Shown here piece after piece: positions 1 to 9,731 of a stretch of DNA of 64,000 bases. The stretch's first letter is position 1. The number at the start of each line of letters is the position of its first letter. The stretch covers positions 59,966,253-60,030,252 of the forward strand of contig CM043959.1 of NCBI GenBank assembly GCA_014529385.2. The letters run 5' to 3'. The notes below the pieces were generated by a model, which made no database searches, was not told the DNA's origin, and worked only from the letters and a program-made list of their open reading frames with translations. The position numbers and the translations under genes were made by a program. The DNA is from Adiantum capillus-veneris (Eukaryota > Streptophyta > Polypodiopsida > Polypodiales > Pteridaceae).

Positions 1-57
1 CCAACCTGGGAATTGGGATTTTCCCACTTTACCTAATATGGTCTTCTTAAGTCGTCT

Positions 58-828
58 TTGATAACAACACCCATTTTGAGAGCACCAGATTGGAGAAAGA
101 TCTTCCATGTTCATGTAGATGCTTCAAACTTCGCTATTGGATGTGTCTTAACACAACCAGGAGAGCATAACATGGATTTTCCTATCTCATATGCTAGTCG
201 ACAACTTATAAGTGCAGAACGCAACTATACGACTACGGAACGCGAAGGACTAGCAATGGTATATGCAGTTAAGAAATTCAGACACTATCTGTTGGCCAAG
301 AAGATTTTTTTTTATACTGACCACCAAGCATTGTTATATTTGGCGAACAAACCTTGCCAAACAGGACGAATAGTGCGATGGTTTCTTATACTGCTAGAAT
401 TTGACTTTACGGTAGTGGTAAAGAAGGGTGTGACTCATCAGAGAGCTGACCACCTTTCTAGATTGACCAATAAAGAACAAGCTATAGGAATTCAGGATAA
501 TCTACCAAATGCATATCTGTTTAATATTGACATGGTACCAAGTTGGAGCAAAGATATTGTGCCATTGTTGACGTTGGGCAAGCTCCAATTAACTTCGTCA
601 ATTGACGCAAATTTGGCTCAAGTAGAGAAATCCAGAAACTTTAGTATGCTGGCAGGTTGTTTGTACAAGCAAGGGCAAGATCAAATATTGCGTCTTTGTG
701 TAGACCCTAGTAGCGCAGAACCATATCTTGAGAGAGCTCACGTGGCAATTGGCAACATTCATCTCTCTCCAGAGCAGACATTGCGAAGGTTGGAAAGAAT
801 GGGTGTCTATTGGCCCACAATGAGATAG
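58..828 (+). pseudogene. Ty3 pol fragment: RNase H domain
   Basis: This open stretch encodes the end of the RT connection and the RNase H domain of a Ty3 polyprotein, which removes the RNA template during reverse transcription. The first catalytic Asp is in HVDASNFAIG (codon at 118), the Glu is in TEREGLAMVYA, the next Asp is in FYTDHQALLYL and the last in RADHLSRL, so all four acidic residues are present. Residues after about 140 are the linker towards the integrase zinc domain. It ends in TAG at 826, after which the same frame continues into integrase, so this is one interrupted polyprotein, not a separate gene. There is no genuine start codon here. An in-frame TAA lies at 34-36. Confidence 0.85.
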
Positions 829-843
829 GATACGTATAAAAGA

Positions 844-1254
844 GTGCGGGAGTGTACATGCGGGTTAGGGAAGCAACCGATCGAGACAAATTCCATTACC
901 CTATTCCAAATCAACACTCTTGCACCTAATTGGGCTAAAACCATAGTGGAGTATCTGCAAAACAAAACGTTTCCAGAGCACATGAGTAAAGTTAGGCAAA
1001 GATATCTGCACAAACAAGCGAATGATTTTATTGTCATTGCCAACCAACTTTACCATCGTGGAAAAGATGGAACCCTAAGAATTTGTGTTCTAGAAAGCGA
1101 GTATGTTTCCGTGTTGGAGCACGCTCATTCAGGAGTCCCAGGTGGACATTTCTCAGCGGATGTAATGGCAAAAGCGATCATGAGAGCAGGCCTTTGGTGG
1201 CCGACATTATTTCAAGACGCAACGATGTATGTAAAAAGTTGTGATGAGTGTTAG
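844..1254 (+). pseudogene. Ty3 pol fragment: integrase zinc-binding (HHCC) domain
   Basis: The frame continues from the RNase H piece. Its last third carries the integrase N-terminal zinc domain: HAHSGVPGGH supplies the two His and SCDEC the two Cys. The stop TAG at 1252-1254 falls directly after the Cys pair, exactly where related integrases carry a Gln (CxxCQ), so a CAG to TAG change is the simplest reading. The domain binds zinc and helps integrase multimerise and contact the LTR ends. It lies between the RNase H fragment and the catalytic core in the same frame. Confidence 0.85.
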
Positions 1255-1284
1255 AGAGCCAAGGTTCCTGTCCGCAGGGATGAG

Positions 1285-2616
1285 ATGCCTCTCAGACCAA
1301 TAATGGGAGCAAGAGCGTTTGCTAAGTGGGGAATAGACTTCGTAGGTCCTATTCATCCTGCAGCAATGCGTACACATGCAGAGTGCATCATTGTCGCAAC
1401 AGATTATGTTACCAAATGGGTAGAAGCCAAAGCAACGGTGAAGAATGATGCATACACCACCGCAAAGTTTTTGTATGAAAATGTCTTCACAAGATACGGG
1501 TTGCCGATAGAGATAGTCAGCGATAGGGGTAAACACTTCTCAAATGAAGTCATTGAGAACTTGCTTAGCGAGTTCATGGTGATACATAAGAAGTCAGCTC
1601 CCTATCATCCCCAAGCGAATGGTCAAGCAGAAAGCACGAACAAAATTCTGTGTACAGTGCTCAAGAAGATTGTCAGTGACACGAAGACAGATTGGGAAAT
1701 GAAACTGCCATCTGTTCTGTGGGCTTACAGGGTTGCTTATAAAACGGCAATTGGTACGACTCCCTTCAACATGGTTTTTGGGTTGGATGCCATACTGCCA
1801 ATGGAGTTCCTAATGCCAACCCTACGTGTCGCAAAAGAACTAGAATGGACAGGACATGAGTTGTCAGAACAAATAGAAGAGCTAGAAAAGCTTGATGAGA
1901 CTAGACTGAAAGCAGTCGCAGGAATGTACGCTTTGAAGCGAAGACAGAAGCAATTTCACGATGATCATATCATCACAAGGCGGTTCAAGCTAGGTGATCT
2001 GGTGTTAGTATACACTCTGAAGGAGTTTGCCAAGAAGTTCACCAAGCGCGGACGAGGTCCTTACGTGATTATTCAATTGTCTTCAGGAGGTGCAGTCAGG
2101 CTTTCAACTCTAGATGGAGAGCAGATGCCGAATTGGATCAATGGCTGTCGTATAAAGAAGTATCATATGCCGCTGACCAACGAGCAACTAGCTAAGTTGC
2201 ACAAAGTAAAGTGGAGACAGGAGAAGAAGCATCTTACAATTAAGTTAGCTCAAGAGGAGGCAAAAATTCGGGCTCAAAAACGCAAACAAGCAATTCCACT
2301 CAAGGAAGGTGTAGGAAAGCGTTACAAGATAGAGTTCATAGATGATTCGCTAGTAGATGCACCTCTGCCTTTCATTGAGGTCACAGTAAATAATCAATTG
2401 CAAACACATGCATTCATAGATATAGGAGCAGATGGTAATACCATTTCACATGAACTATATGGGTGTTTGAATGACATGTCTGTATGTCCTACGGTGTTAC
2501 AATTTAAGGATTATTCAGGACATAGGTCCACTGCATTAGGTGCTTGCGATTTGATGATAAATGTTGGTGACCTAACCTGTGGGGACGAGTTCTTTGTCAC
2601 CCAACCTAAGTTGTAG
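1285..2616 (+). pseudogene. Ty3 pol fragment: integrase core, C-terminal domain and start of protease-like domain
   Basis: The rve catalytic core starts with WGIDFVGP (Asp codon 1336), continues with EIVSDRGKHF (Asp 1522) and ends with NGQAESTNK (Glu 1630); the second Asp and the Glu are 35 residues apart, the retroviral-type D,D(35)E spacing, so all catalytic residues are intact. Residues about 200-290 are the basic C-terminal domain, ending in an SH3-like segment (GDLVLV...GPYVI). No chromodomain follows; instead a Lys/Arg-rich linker leads, from about 2365, into an aspartic-protease-like domain. The frame ends in TAG at 2614 and then continues without a shift. The integrase would join element cDNA to the chromosome. 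Confidence 0.9.
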
Positions 2617-2811
2617 GACGTGCCTATCATTTTGGGAAGGACATGGCAAGCGAAATACGACTATTACTTCAATTGGGGGGAAAGGTCAGTACACTGCAAG
2701 GTAGATGGACAACACAAGTGGGTGGATCTGGTGACTCCAACTCAATTCTATGGTCCACAAGTGCTGCCATTACCAGAAGCACAGGCAAAAGAGGCATCGG
2801 ATTCACCATAA
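2365..2811 (+). pseudogene. Aspartic-protease-like domain C-terminal to integrase
   Basis: A retropepsin-like fold is suggested by FIDIGADGNTIS at 2413-2448, where DIG stands in place of the usual D(S/T)G active site, followed about 70 residues later by PIILGRTW (2623-2646), matching the ILGRPW strand that closes plant Ty3 proteases. The segment is in the same frame as integrase and is crossed by a TAG at 2614, again at a likely Gln. Ty3 proteases normally precede RT; here the domain follows integrase. It may be a relocated or second protease, or a non-catalytic pepsin-fold domain, since the middle residue of the active triad is altered. The stop at 2809 is TAA, but open, Lys-rich sequence continues past it. 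Confidence 0.65.
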
Positions 2812-3426
2812 GACTCCACAAAGGAAAAAAAAACTACACCAGCAACACGGACTAACAAGCAAAGCACAACTCACACTGATAAACAAGAAAAAGAACTACT
2901 AGAAAGAGTCGCGGAAAAAGGGAAGTGGATATGGGTAAAGAAATCCAGCAAAAAAAATGTCAAATCCACGACTCACACGACTCCCAATCAAGCAAAGACT
3001 GAGAAAGAAAAGTAGACAATCAAGAAGCCAAGCACAGCCGCGGGAAAAGAGTAATGGATTTGGAAAAGAAAAGATGACAAATCAAAATCCACGACTCAAA
3101 AGGCTATGCAGAAACAAGCAAAGACAAATGCCAAGAATACCAAACCCAAAGAGCAAGCAAAGTCTAGAAACACACGAACTCATAGTGGTACACAAGTTTG
3201 GATCAGAAAGGATGAAGTGCAAAGCTTGACGAAGCAGGAAACAACAAAAAAGCTGACACGAAGAACACACGAAGAATACCCAAAGGGGAAACACCATATG
3301 AAGTGGGTTCCCAAGAGTCTAATTCATCCGGCTTATAATGGTATGAGTTGGGTTCCCAAAATGCTAATGTCGCAAAAGCCATCAAAGACAACACACAACA
3401 GTTCTCAAGGAGTAAAGCGAGACTAA
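2812..3426 (+). pseudogene. Basic Trp/Lys-rich tail in the pol frame
   Basis: After the TAA at 2809 the same frame runs on as Lys/Thr/Gln-rich sequence with only TAG near 3013 and TAA near 3052 before the TAA at 3424. Five short aromatic-basic motifs recur: WIWVKKS, WIWKRKD, VWIRKDE, MKWVPKS and MSWVPKM. Such a basic, aromatic tail would suit nucleic-acid or chromatin binding, but that is inference. It could also be the decayed end of the polyprotein. I do not recognise a named domain. Confidence 0.45.
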
Positions 3427-3965
3427 AGAAACCCAAGATGCATAGCAAGATATGAGTGAAGAAAGTGAGTTTTGATCTCATACGAAACACAGCAAGGGTA
3501 GACGTGGCGATTCCAAGAAAAAAGCTGATTTGGTATCAAGCTATGGAATTGTAGCGTAAGCTATTCGGATGGAGCTCAATGTTACTGCCAACAAAGTCAT
3601 GGTTACAAATGGTTCGTCACCAACAAGGATATGTGAAGTTGCCATCACAACCCTGGCAAGAGAGAGTTTGGAAGAAGCAAGGATATCAACGTATCCTTAT
3701 GACACCATGATCTTCAAGGTCATTCTGGTGACAAAGCACCAAAGACATCGCCTACATTGTACATAATCAATTAGAATAGGATGGGATAGAGCTTCGCCAT
3801 CGACAACCCATGGAAACATCGTCCATGACCTATTCTTGCACAGCATATGGTTTAACATGCATGATCTGTGTACGCATACATAGGGTCACTCAAGACCTTG
3901 CATAGACACGAGCTTCGTACCCGACACACTCCTACAACAACCACGTTGTCGCACGTAGTGCTTCA

Positions 3966-3982
3966 ATTAAGTGGGGGGGAGT
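3966..3982 (+). other. Internal polypurine tract, copy 1
   Basis: A 17-base sequence (ATTAAG, then T, seven G, AGT) is identical to the sequence directly before the 3' LTR at 8083-8099. Terminal polypurine tracts prime plus-strand DNA synthesis in LTR elements. This internal copy could act as a central polypurine tract, or mark the former 3' end of the element before downstream DNA was gained. Confidence 0.6.
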
Positions 3983-4806
3983 CACGAGTGCTGTACATGT
4001 CAACCGTGAGGAGGATTTTTTTTCAATTTTTAAAATCTAATGTCTCGAGCACACATTGGGCTTCGTGTGATGTCGCACGGCGTGTGTGTATGGTTGTTTT
4101 CTTGAAATTTTTTGCCTTTTTTAGCCAAAACGAGCCCAAAATGCACTTTTCAGGCACTAATTAGGAGAATTCAGAGCTCAAATGGAGTCCAAAAGGTGTT
4201 ATCATGAAAAAAGTTGAGCAACTGTGCTAAAGTGTGTTGATGAGCTTTATTCGTGTTTTTTCTTGTCAATTTTGGCATTTTTCTTTAATTTTTCTTATTT
4301 TTCTTCAATTTCTTTTGAAAAATCCATAAAATTTGCTGGAAGCTCCAAATCAGAAATGGACTTCAAACGCCGAAGGTACAAGTGAAGAGGTTTCTAAGGA
4401 GTGGTCAAATGACAAAATCGGAAAAGAACGCCCGAATGGCCACTTAACGGCAAGAGCTTGAAGATGTCAAAGACTAGAGAAGAGCGTCGTCAAGCAAAGC
4501 ATGTGATGTATATAGTCAATTTTGCATGTCACGGAATATGCTACACAATGGTATGCTCAGAATCAAGTGTCAAGGTAAGTCACGGAAACCTGTGGGTATA
4601 TAGGCCATTTGGGGACCTCATTTGGTCATTGCACTAGTGAGAGAGCTAGAGAGAGAGCTTTTTTGTGCGCGCAGTCACCGGCCTAGTAGAGCTCGAGCGC
4701 ATCACCCTTTGCAGCGAGAGTGCATAGGAGTGCTCACCCTACATTACAGAGCGCACTCACTCACCCACGCAGCTCAGATCCAGACACAGACAGCTAGCAC
4801 GACACT
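3983..4806 (+). other. Non-coding spacer between pol and ORF3
   Basis: No convincing coding frame is seen here. Short open frames (3868-4164 and 4622-4918) lack recognisable features. The segment is AT-rich with T-runs around 4255-4320 and ends in a GAGAG-rich stretch before ORF3. It holds a TATA-like box at 4597. It shows no visible similarity to the 3' LTR at 8099-9158. Confidence 0.5.
4597..4604 (+). promoter_or_regulatory. TATA-like box upstream of ORF3
   Basis: TATATAGG lies about 200 bases before the proposed ORF3 start, in a locally GC-richer context (GTGGG before, GGCC after), followed about 35 bases later by a pyrimidine/purine transition and a GAGAG-rich leader. It could be an internal promoter that lets ORF3 be expressed apart from the genomic RNA. 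Only the motif and spacing support this. Confidence 0.35.
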
Positions 4807-7800
4807 ATGGTGTCGGGATCCCACCGCCCCGATACACGCGGTGCAAGTCATGTTCCGCAGCAGGGAACAATCGAAGCGGGATCCAGTCAAGTGCCGGCAA
4901 CACAAGTCAAAGGTATAGTGCCACAGTTTGAAGTGATCGCACAACAGGCTGTGATCAAATGTTTCATCAGTTGCGAGAGCTTGGAAGCTGCGAAGACATT
5001 TGTGCTGAAGACAAAGTATCAGACTCCAGCAGGCGACAACCTGACAATCATGTCAGTGCCGTAGTCTTTCCGGAATTTACAGAGAATGTCCGAAGTGCGG
5101 AAAGTGATGCAAATGATTGGATTAGAGAATTGGAATTTGCAAGATGTGGTGGCGGTCGACGCACGAAGGTGCTACGAGCTTATGACATCCCTCAAGGAAG
5201 ACGGCACTGCATCAGTCACCTCAAACAAAGGGAAGCTTCTCCAAATCCAAATCACATCCGACGTGATTAGAGAAGCCCTAGAAATCAAGACTGGAAGATT
5301 CAACATAGCTAAGCTGCGGACAACTCAGAGCATGAAGAGTTCCACATTTCTGCAGACTGATGGGCAGAAAACTTTCTATGATATACTTAACGATCACATA
5401 ATCTTGCCCATGTAGATTTTACATCAGATGTTCAGCATCATCAAACCACAGAAATATACACATCCAGAAGTGGGACTCACCTATTGGCTAACTACAGCAA
5501 TGAGCCATCCACAACCACTGAGATCCAATCTGTCGGAGAAGATCTTAATGGGTATCAAGAGAGCGGCAAAGACGCAAACAATGCAGAAGAAGGGTTATTT
5601 CGGAGCTGGGCAAATGCTTACACGAGTAGTCTACCAAGCTCTTGGCATGAAGGAAGACTTGAAGCTGCAGGCCTCAGATAACGCAACCCTAATTCACATG
5701 GAGAGGCGTTTGCGCAAGAATCTCCTGTCAGGCCAAGCAGAGGAAGAAGAGTCTGAGGATGAAGAAGCCACAGCCACAGCTTCAGTCCACAAACCAATAG
5801 AAAGGGAAGAAGAAGAAGCTACAGTACAACGTGAGCGCTGCACAAAGAGGAGACACGATCCGAGACAAGAGCAACAAAGGGTAATAGAGGAGATTAGTCG
5901 TCAAACCGAACCTCAACCCAAGAGGCAAAGGCAAGTTGCTCCCCACAGACAAAAGCATGAAGAGCAACTACAACATTTGACTCGCATGAGTAGATTGGGA
6001 CGAAGATTAGCTGAAGAACAAGTGAGAAGAAGACATGATGAAGAGGGAGCTCCACAAGAAGAGACAACTGCTGCTGTAGAAGAGGAAACCGTGCAGTACT
6101 CTGAGACAGTACAACATATGGAAGTGGAACTAGAAGAAGAACTTCGAGCAGATTATGAAGAGCGCCAAGTACCACGAGCATCCACAGAGGAGCCAGAAAG
6201 TCCGCTAGAGGAAATTTCTACAAAGGAGGACTGGACATCCATGATAAATCTGGAAGCAGGCAACACTCCACCTCCTTCACCAAGACAAGATTTGGTTCCT
6301 TCACAACCATCTTCTCCATTAATAGCTCAACCTGCAAAAGTTAGCGAGCCAAGCCCAGCTCCTGTCGAGCAAAGTCCTCCAAGACCAGAAATCGCAGAAG
6401 AGGCGCAAGAAGAAGGAAGGAGAGAAGCAGACTTGCCAATGCTCGCCAGAGATGAACAAATAGAAGATTGGAGAAACCGCATGATCCGAGAAATCAATGA
6501 GATGGTAGCATTGTCGCAGAGTCAAAGCCAATTAAAAAGAGAGGAGGAGGAAAGAAGAAGAAGTGTCCAAGACAAACTTGCCAAAGCCAGAGCAGACGCA
6601 AAGAAGTCAGAGGAAGAAAACCAAGCACTGAAGCAATAGATCCATATCCTCCAGACTCAAGTAAAGGAAGCGATGGAAGCAAAGAAAGTGGCCGAGGACA
6701 GAAACGCAGAAACTGAAAACCAAATGGCCATTATAAGAAAGGTGCATCAGGTGGCTATGGAAAAGCAAAGGTGGATGCAAGCTCAGCTTGATGAGCTTCT
6801 CATGCAGCCATTATTGGCTCCTCAACCATCCGCGCAGCCAACTCAGAGTATCGAAGGTCAAGAGATGCTCAGGGAGCTGGAAGCACTCGAGAAAGAAGTG
6901 GCGGAACTCAAGGAACAGAGAGAACTAATGACAGCCACGACAGCTCAAGCATCAAGAACTAATTTTGAAGAGAGGCCAGAAATGGAACAGACTGAAGCAA
7001 TGGACACAGAGGAACCTACACAAATCGAAGAGCCAATGGCCGAAGAACCTAGTGGGGAAATGGCTGCGGAAACCGAAGACAACGAATTGCTCTGCACTAT
7101 GCAGCAGGAGGTAGAAGAAGAGAAAGAGCCTACTATCAAGGCATACAAGAAGTGGGAGTATGAGGTAGTGTCAGTTGCGGTGAAACAGTATAAAAACGCA
7201 CAACAGATCATTGACAGTATGATACAACCGTCCCTACCTTATCCTCTCCTTCGGTTCATCAATGCCATGCAGATAAAAGAATTGTTGCCTTCTTGCACTA
7301 TGGTAGAGACAGGAGGATATGAACCTCTCACATCATCTGAAATGTCAGGCATTGCTCCTCTCAGGAATCAGCCAAATTGGCGGCTAACATGGTTCTCCCA
7401 GCACATGGGGTCTACCATAGAATACAACAGGGCACCCAGGGCTCAAAGGATTAAACCAACTTATTGCCCAATCACCAGACGAAGGGTGTGCACAGTGTTT
7501 CAACAGACAAAGGTCAGACATCCGAATTGGCTAAATTACCCAGAACTGCCACGACCCTCAGGATTCACTACGAATGCATACTTTGTCAGAGCCTAGAGGA
7601 GAACACACGACAAATTCAGGGGCGTTCCAGATCTTGCATGTGTCATGCTTACAAAGGCAGCTGATCTTTTTATCAAGATCTTCCACACCTTCAAAGAAGA
7701 CCTACCTGACGACACAACATGGGAACTTTTCTTAGAAGGCGACGAGGGATTGGCATATGATTTGACAAAGCAGCCAACTCATCACCAAATGATGGGACTA

Positions 7801-8052
7801 TTTGCCAGATGCCAGTTCCTACCTAGCTCTTACATGATGACATTCGAAGAGCTATTTCACACAGGATTCTTCGAGGTGGACACACACTTGTTCAAGCCAG
7901 TCATCCAGAACTTGGCTTTGAGGTATGTAGCATTCAAAGATGCACAGAATGCAAATCCAGTGCATGAGCGGATCCGAGAAGCAGAAAACAAAGAGAGACA
8001 AGAAGAAATACGAAGAGCTATAGCAGCCCGACGACATTCCCAAACCACCTAA
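4807..8052 (+). pseudogene. ORF3 of element A: large unrecognised coiled-coil protein
   Basis: One frame of about 1,081 codons runs from ATG at 4807 to TAA at 8050, cut by four TAG codons (5062, 5413, 6637, 7594) and no frameshift, TAA or TGA. Residues about 1-300 look globular, including a region around YTHPEVGLTYWLTTAM and KKGYFGAGQMLTR. Residues about 300-780 are highly charged, Glu/Gln/Arg-rich and predicted by eye to form long coiled coils (LEKEVAELKEQREL), with a Pro-rich break near residues 480-520. Residues about 790-1081 are globular again (ADLFIKIFHTF, ARCQFLPSSYMMTFEELF). There is no signal peptide, membrane segment, zinc knuckle or furin-like site, so it is neither a typical env nor a typical gag. 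The position between two polypurine tracts resembles the extra ORFs of Athila/Tat elements, but I cannot assign the family. Confidence 0.75.
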
Positions 8053-8082
8053 AGAAAAAGCATGTCCGAGGACGGACAATGG

Positions 8083-8098
8083 ATTAAGTGGGGGGGAG
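8083..8098 (+). other. Terminal polypurine tract (copy 2)
   Basis: The tract with seven G followed by AG ends exactly at the TG that opens the 3' LTR. It is the primer for plus-strand synthesis in this element. It matches the internal tract at 3966-3982 over 17 bases, counting the first LTR base. Confidence 0.8.
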
Positions 8099-9158
8099 TG
8101 TTGTCGTCACATCACGACAAGGCGGAAAAGCATTTTTTATTTTCTGCAGTTAGCTTGTTTAGCAGACAGACTTGTATGTAATTTGGGGTCAGCAAGGACC
8201 AAATGAAATGATTTGGGGCATATACCTCCAGCTTGTAACATATGTACACAGTAAGACATGTGAGACCCATAGAGGGGTTGAATTTTGGAAGGAGGGACGA
8301 GTTTTTTTGGGGGGACTATGAAGTGAAGAGAGCAGAAGAGGTAAAAGCCTCTTGATAGGCATATCTTTATGGGTCCATATCTCTCTTTGTGCTAAGTATT
8401 TTGCTATGAAGTTTTGTGTGTGCAATGTTGATGCTTTGATCTACATTTTGATGTAAGTTGTTGCATGTAAAAAATAGTATAGGCAAACATCACGACACTT
8501 TTTGGCCGTGTTGCTATTTTGCTCATATCTTGAGGTAGGAGTGTCCAAATTAGATGATTTTTGGTGCATGAGGTCAGGCTCACAAAGTGCTTTACACGGA
8601 TGTCATCAATTGTCATTTTTCATGACCTGCAAACATCATTACGTTTTTTGTCCACGGCTTGTAAATTGCAGATCTAGGACATTCTAGCTTCCAAAAGTGC
8701 ATTCTAGTGATACCATTGGCATTAGGGACCTTGTGGGGTGTTGAGGAGTGCTTTTGGAACATTTTCATTTTTTACAGCATTACGCCCTACATCATTACGC
8801 GTATTGGTGTCAGGTACCCAGGTGCTACAAGTGATGCCAAAGTGTTGGGATATAGTCTAGACTTGCTTTTAGCATGTTTCCTTGCATTGTTGATGCCCAG
8901 AGGACCTAGTTTAGTGCCGGGACACTTGTAGACGGAATAGCGTCGTGCTGACTAGAGAGTCGTAGCAAGTGCTAGTTTAAAGGACTCCATGGCTTGACAA
9001 CCCATCGGGGCCTCCGACTGCCTATCCGTGGTCCATACTCCCTGTATCAACAATTAGTAAAGCTAGTTGTGAGACAGATCCACTATACTGCATAGAGTAG
9101 TGGTGACAATCCCCGAGGCACAGTGTTGATCCATGAGACGATATTGCGCCCGACAACA
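8099..9158 (+). repeat. 3' LTR of element A
   Basis: The segment starts TGTTGTCG right after the polypurine tract and ends CGACAACA, an 8-base perfect inverted terminal pair, giving an LTR of 1,060 bp. The 5' partner lies outside the window, so divergence cannot be read. No coding frame inside it is credible. Confidence 0.8.
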
Positions 9159-9731
9159 AATGCTGGGATGAAAATGGTAAAACGAGGAGGTGGTCTCTCT
9201 TTTATAGACATATTCCATCTCGAAAAAAATAAAAAATATGCGTTTTAAAAATAAAATTACACAACACCTTAAAAATCAAGTACAACACCCTAAAAATTTT
9301 CAAAATCTTTACTAAAATATCCAGTACATAAAAGAGTAAAGTTACAAACCAATTCACTTAGACAAGATGACTGTAGAGAGATGGGGGGAGGGAGAAGAGG
9401 GAGAGTGTGGGAGAGAAAAGTAGTGATAGAGGGGGAGAAAAGTAATTTTGGGGGGGGGGGGAATTTGACTTTTTGAAGTTAGTATATGTTTTGGAGGCAA
9501 ATGAGTCAATTTTAACACTTTATTTTTTTTTCATTTTTTAGGGTTTTTAAGCCTTCACATTTTTTCTTTTGGGGGGGTCCCTCCCTATTTTATGACACCT
9601 CTTTCCCCCTTTTACCCCCTCCCCCCCAGCCTCCCTCCCCCCACTCATTAAGAACCAAGCATTGAAGAGGGAGACAATTAAGCTGCACCCCTACCATTCC
9701 TCCCCCTCTAAGTGATATCCCAAGAGCCATC
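9159..9731. other. Intergenic, homopolymer-rich
   Basis: AT-rich sequence with G-runs (about 9450-9461), T-runs and C-runs (9605-9640). No gene, LTR or structured repeat is seen. The left end of the hAT relic must lie near its right edge, but no terminal inverted repeat could be recognised. Confidence 0.4.

Larger units (their letters stand above)
1..9158 (+). mobile_element. Ty3-type LTR retrotransposon A, 3' portion
   Basis: The window opens inside the pol region of a + strand Ty3 element; the 5' LTR, gag and most of reverse transcriptase lie upstream. Visible in order are RNase H, integrase, an aspartic-protease-like domain, a basic tail, a polypurine tract, a long extra ORF, a second identical polypurine tract, and the 3' LTR ending at 9158 with TG...CA ends. 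Both long frames (58-2811 and 4807-8052) stay in one frame without a frameshift but are cut by TAG codons. The order protease after integrase and the 3.2-kb downstream ORF do not match the usual Ty3 layout. Five bases that could be the target duplication follow the LTR (AATGC, 9159-9163), but the partner is outside the window. Confidence 0.85.

Noticed and set aside
3983-4806. Spacer as an internal LTR of element A
   Set aside because: No TG start after the first polypurine tract and no resemblance to the 3' LTR.
4807-8052. ORF3 as a retroviral envelope
   Set aside because: No signal peptide, hydrophobic membrane segment or cleavage site is visible.
58-8052. Alternative genetic code with TAG as Gln
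   Set aside because: Other elements also show TAA at Gln and TGA at Trp positions together with frameshifts, so methylation-driven decay is the simpler explanation.
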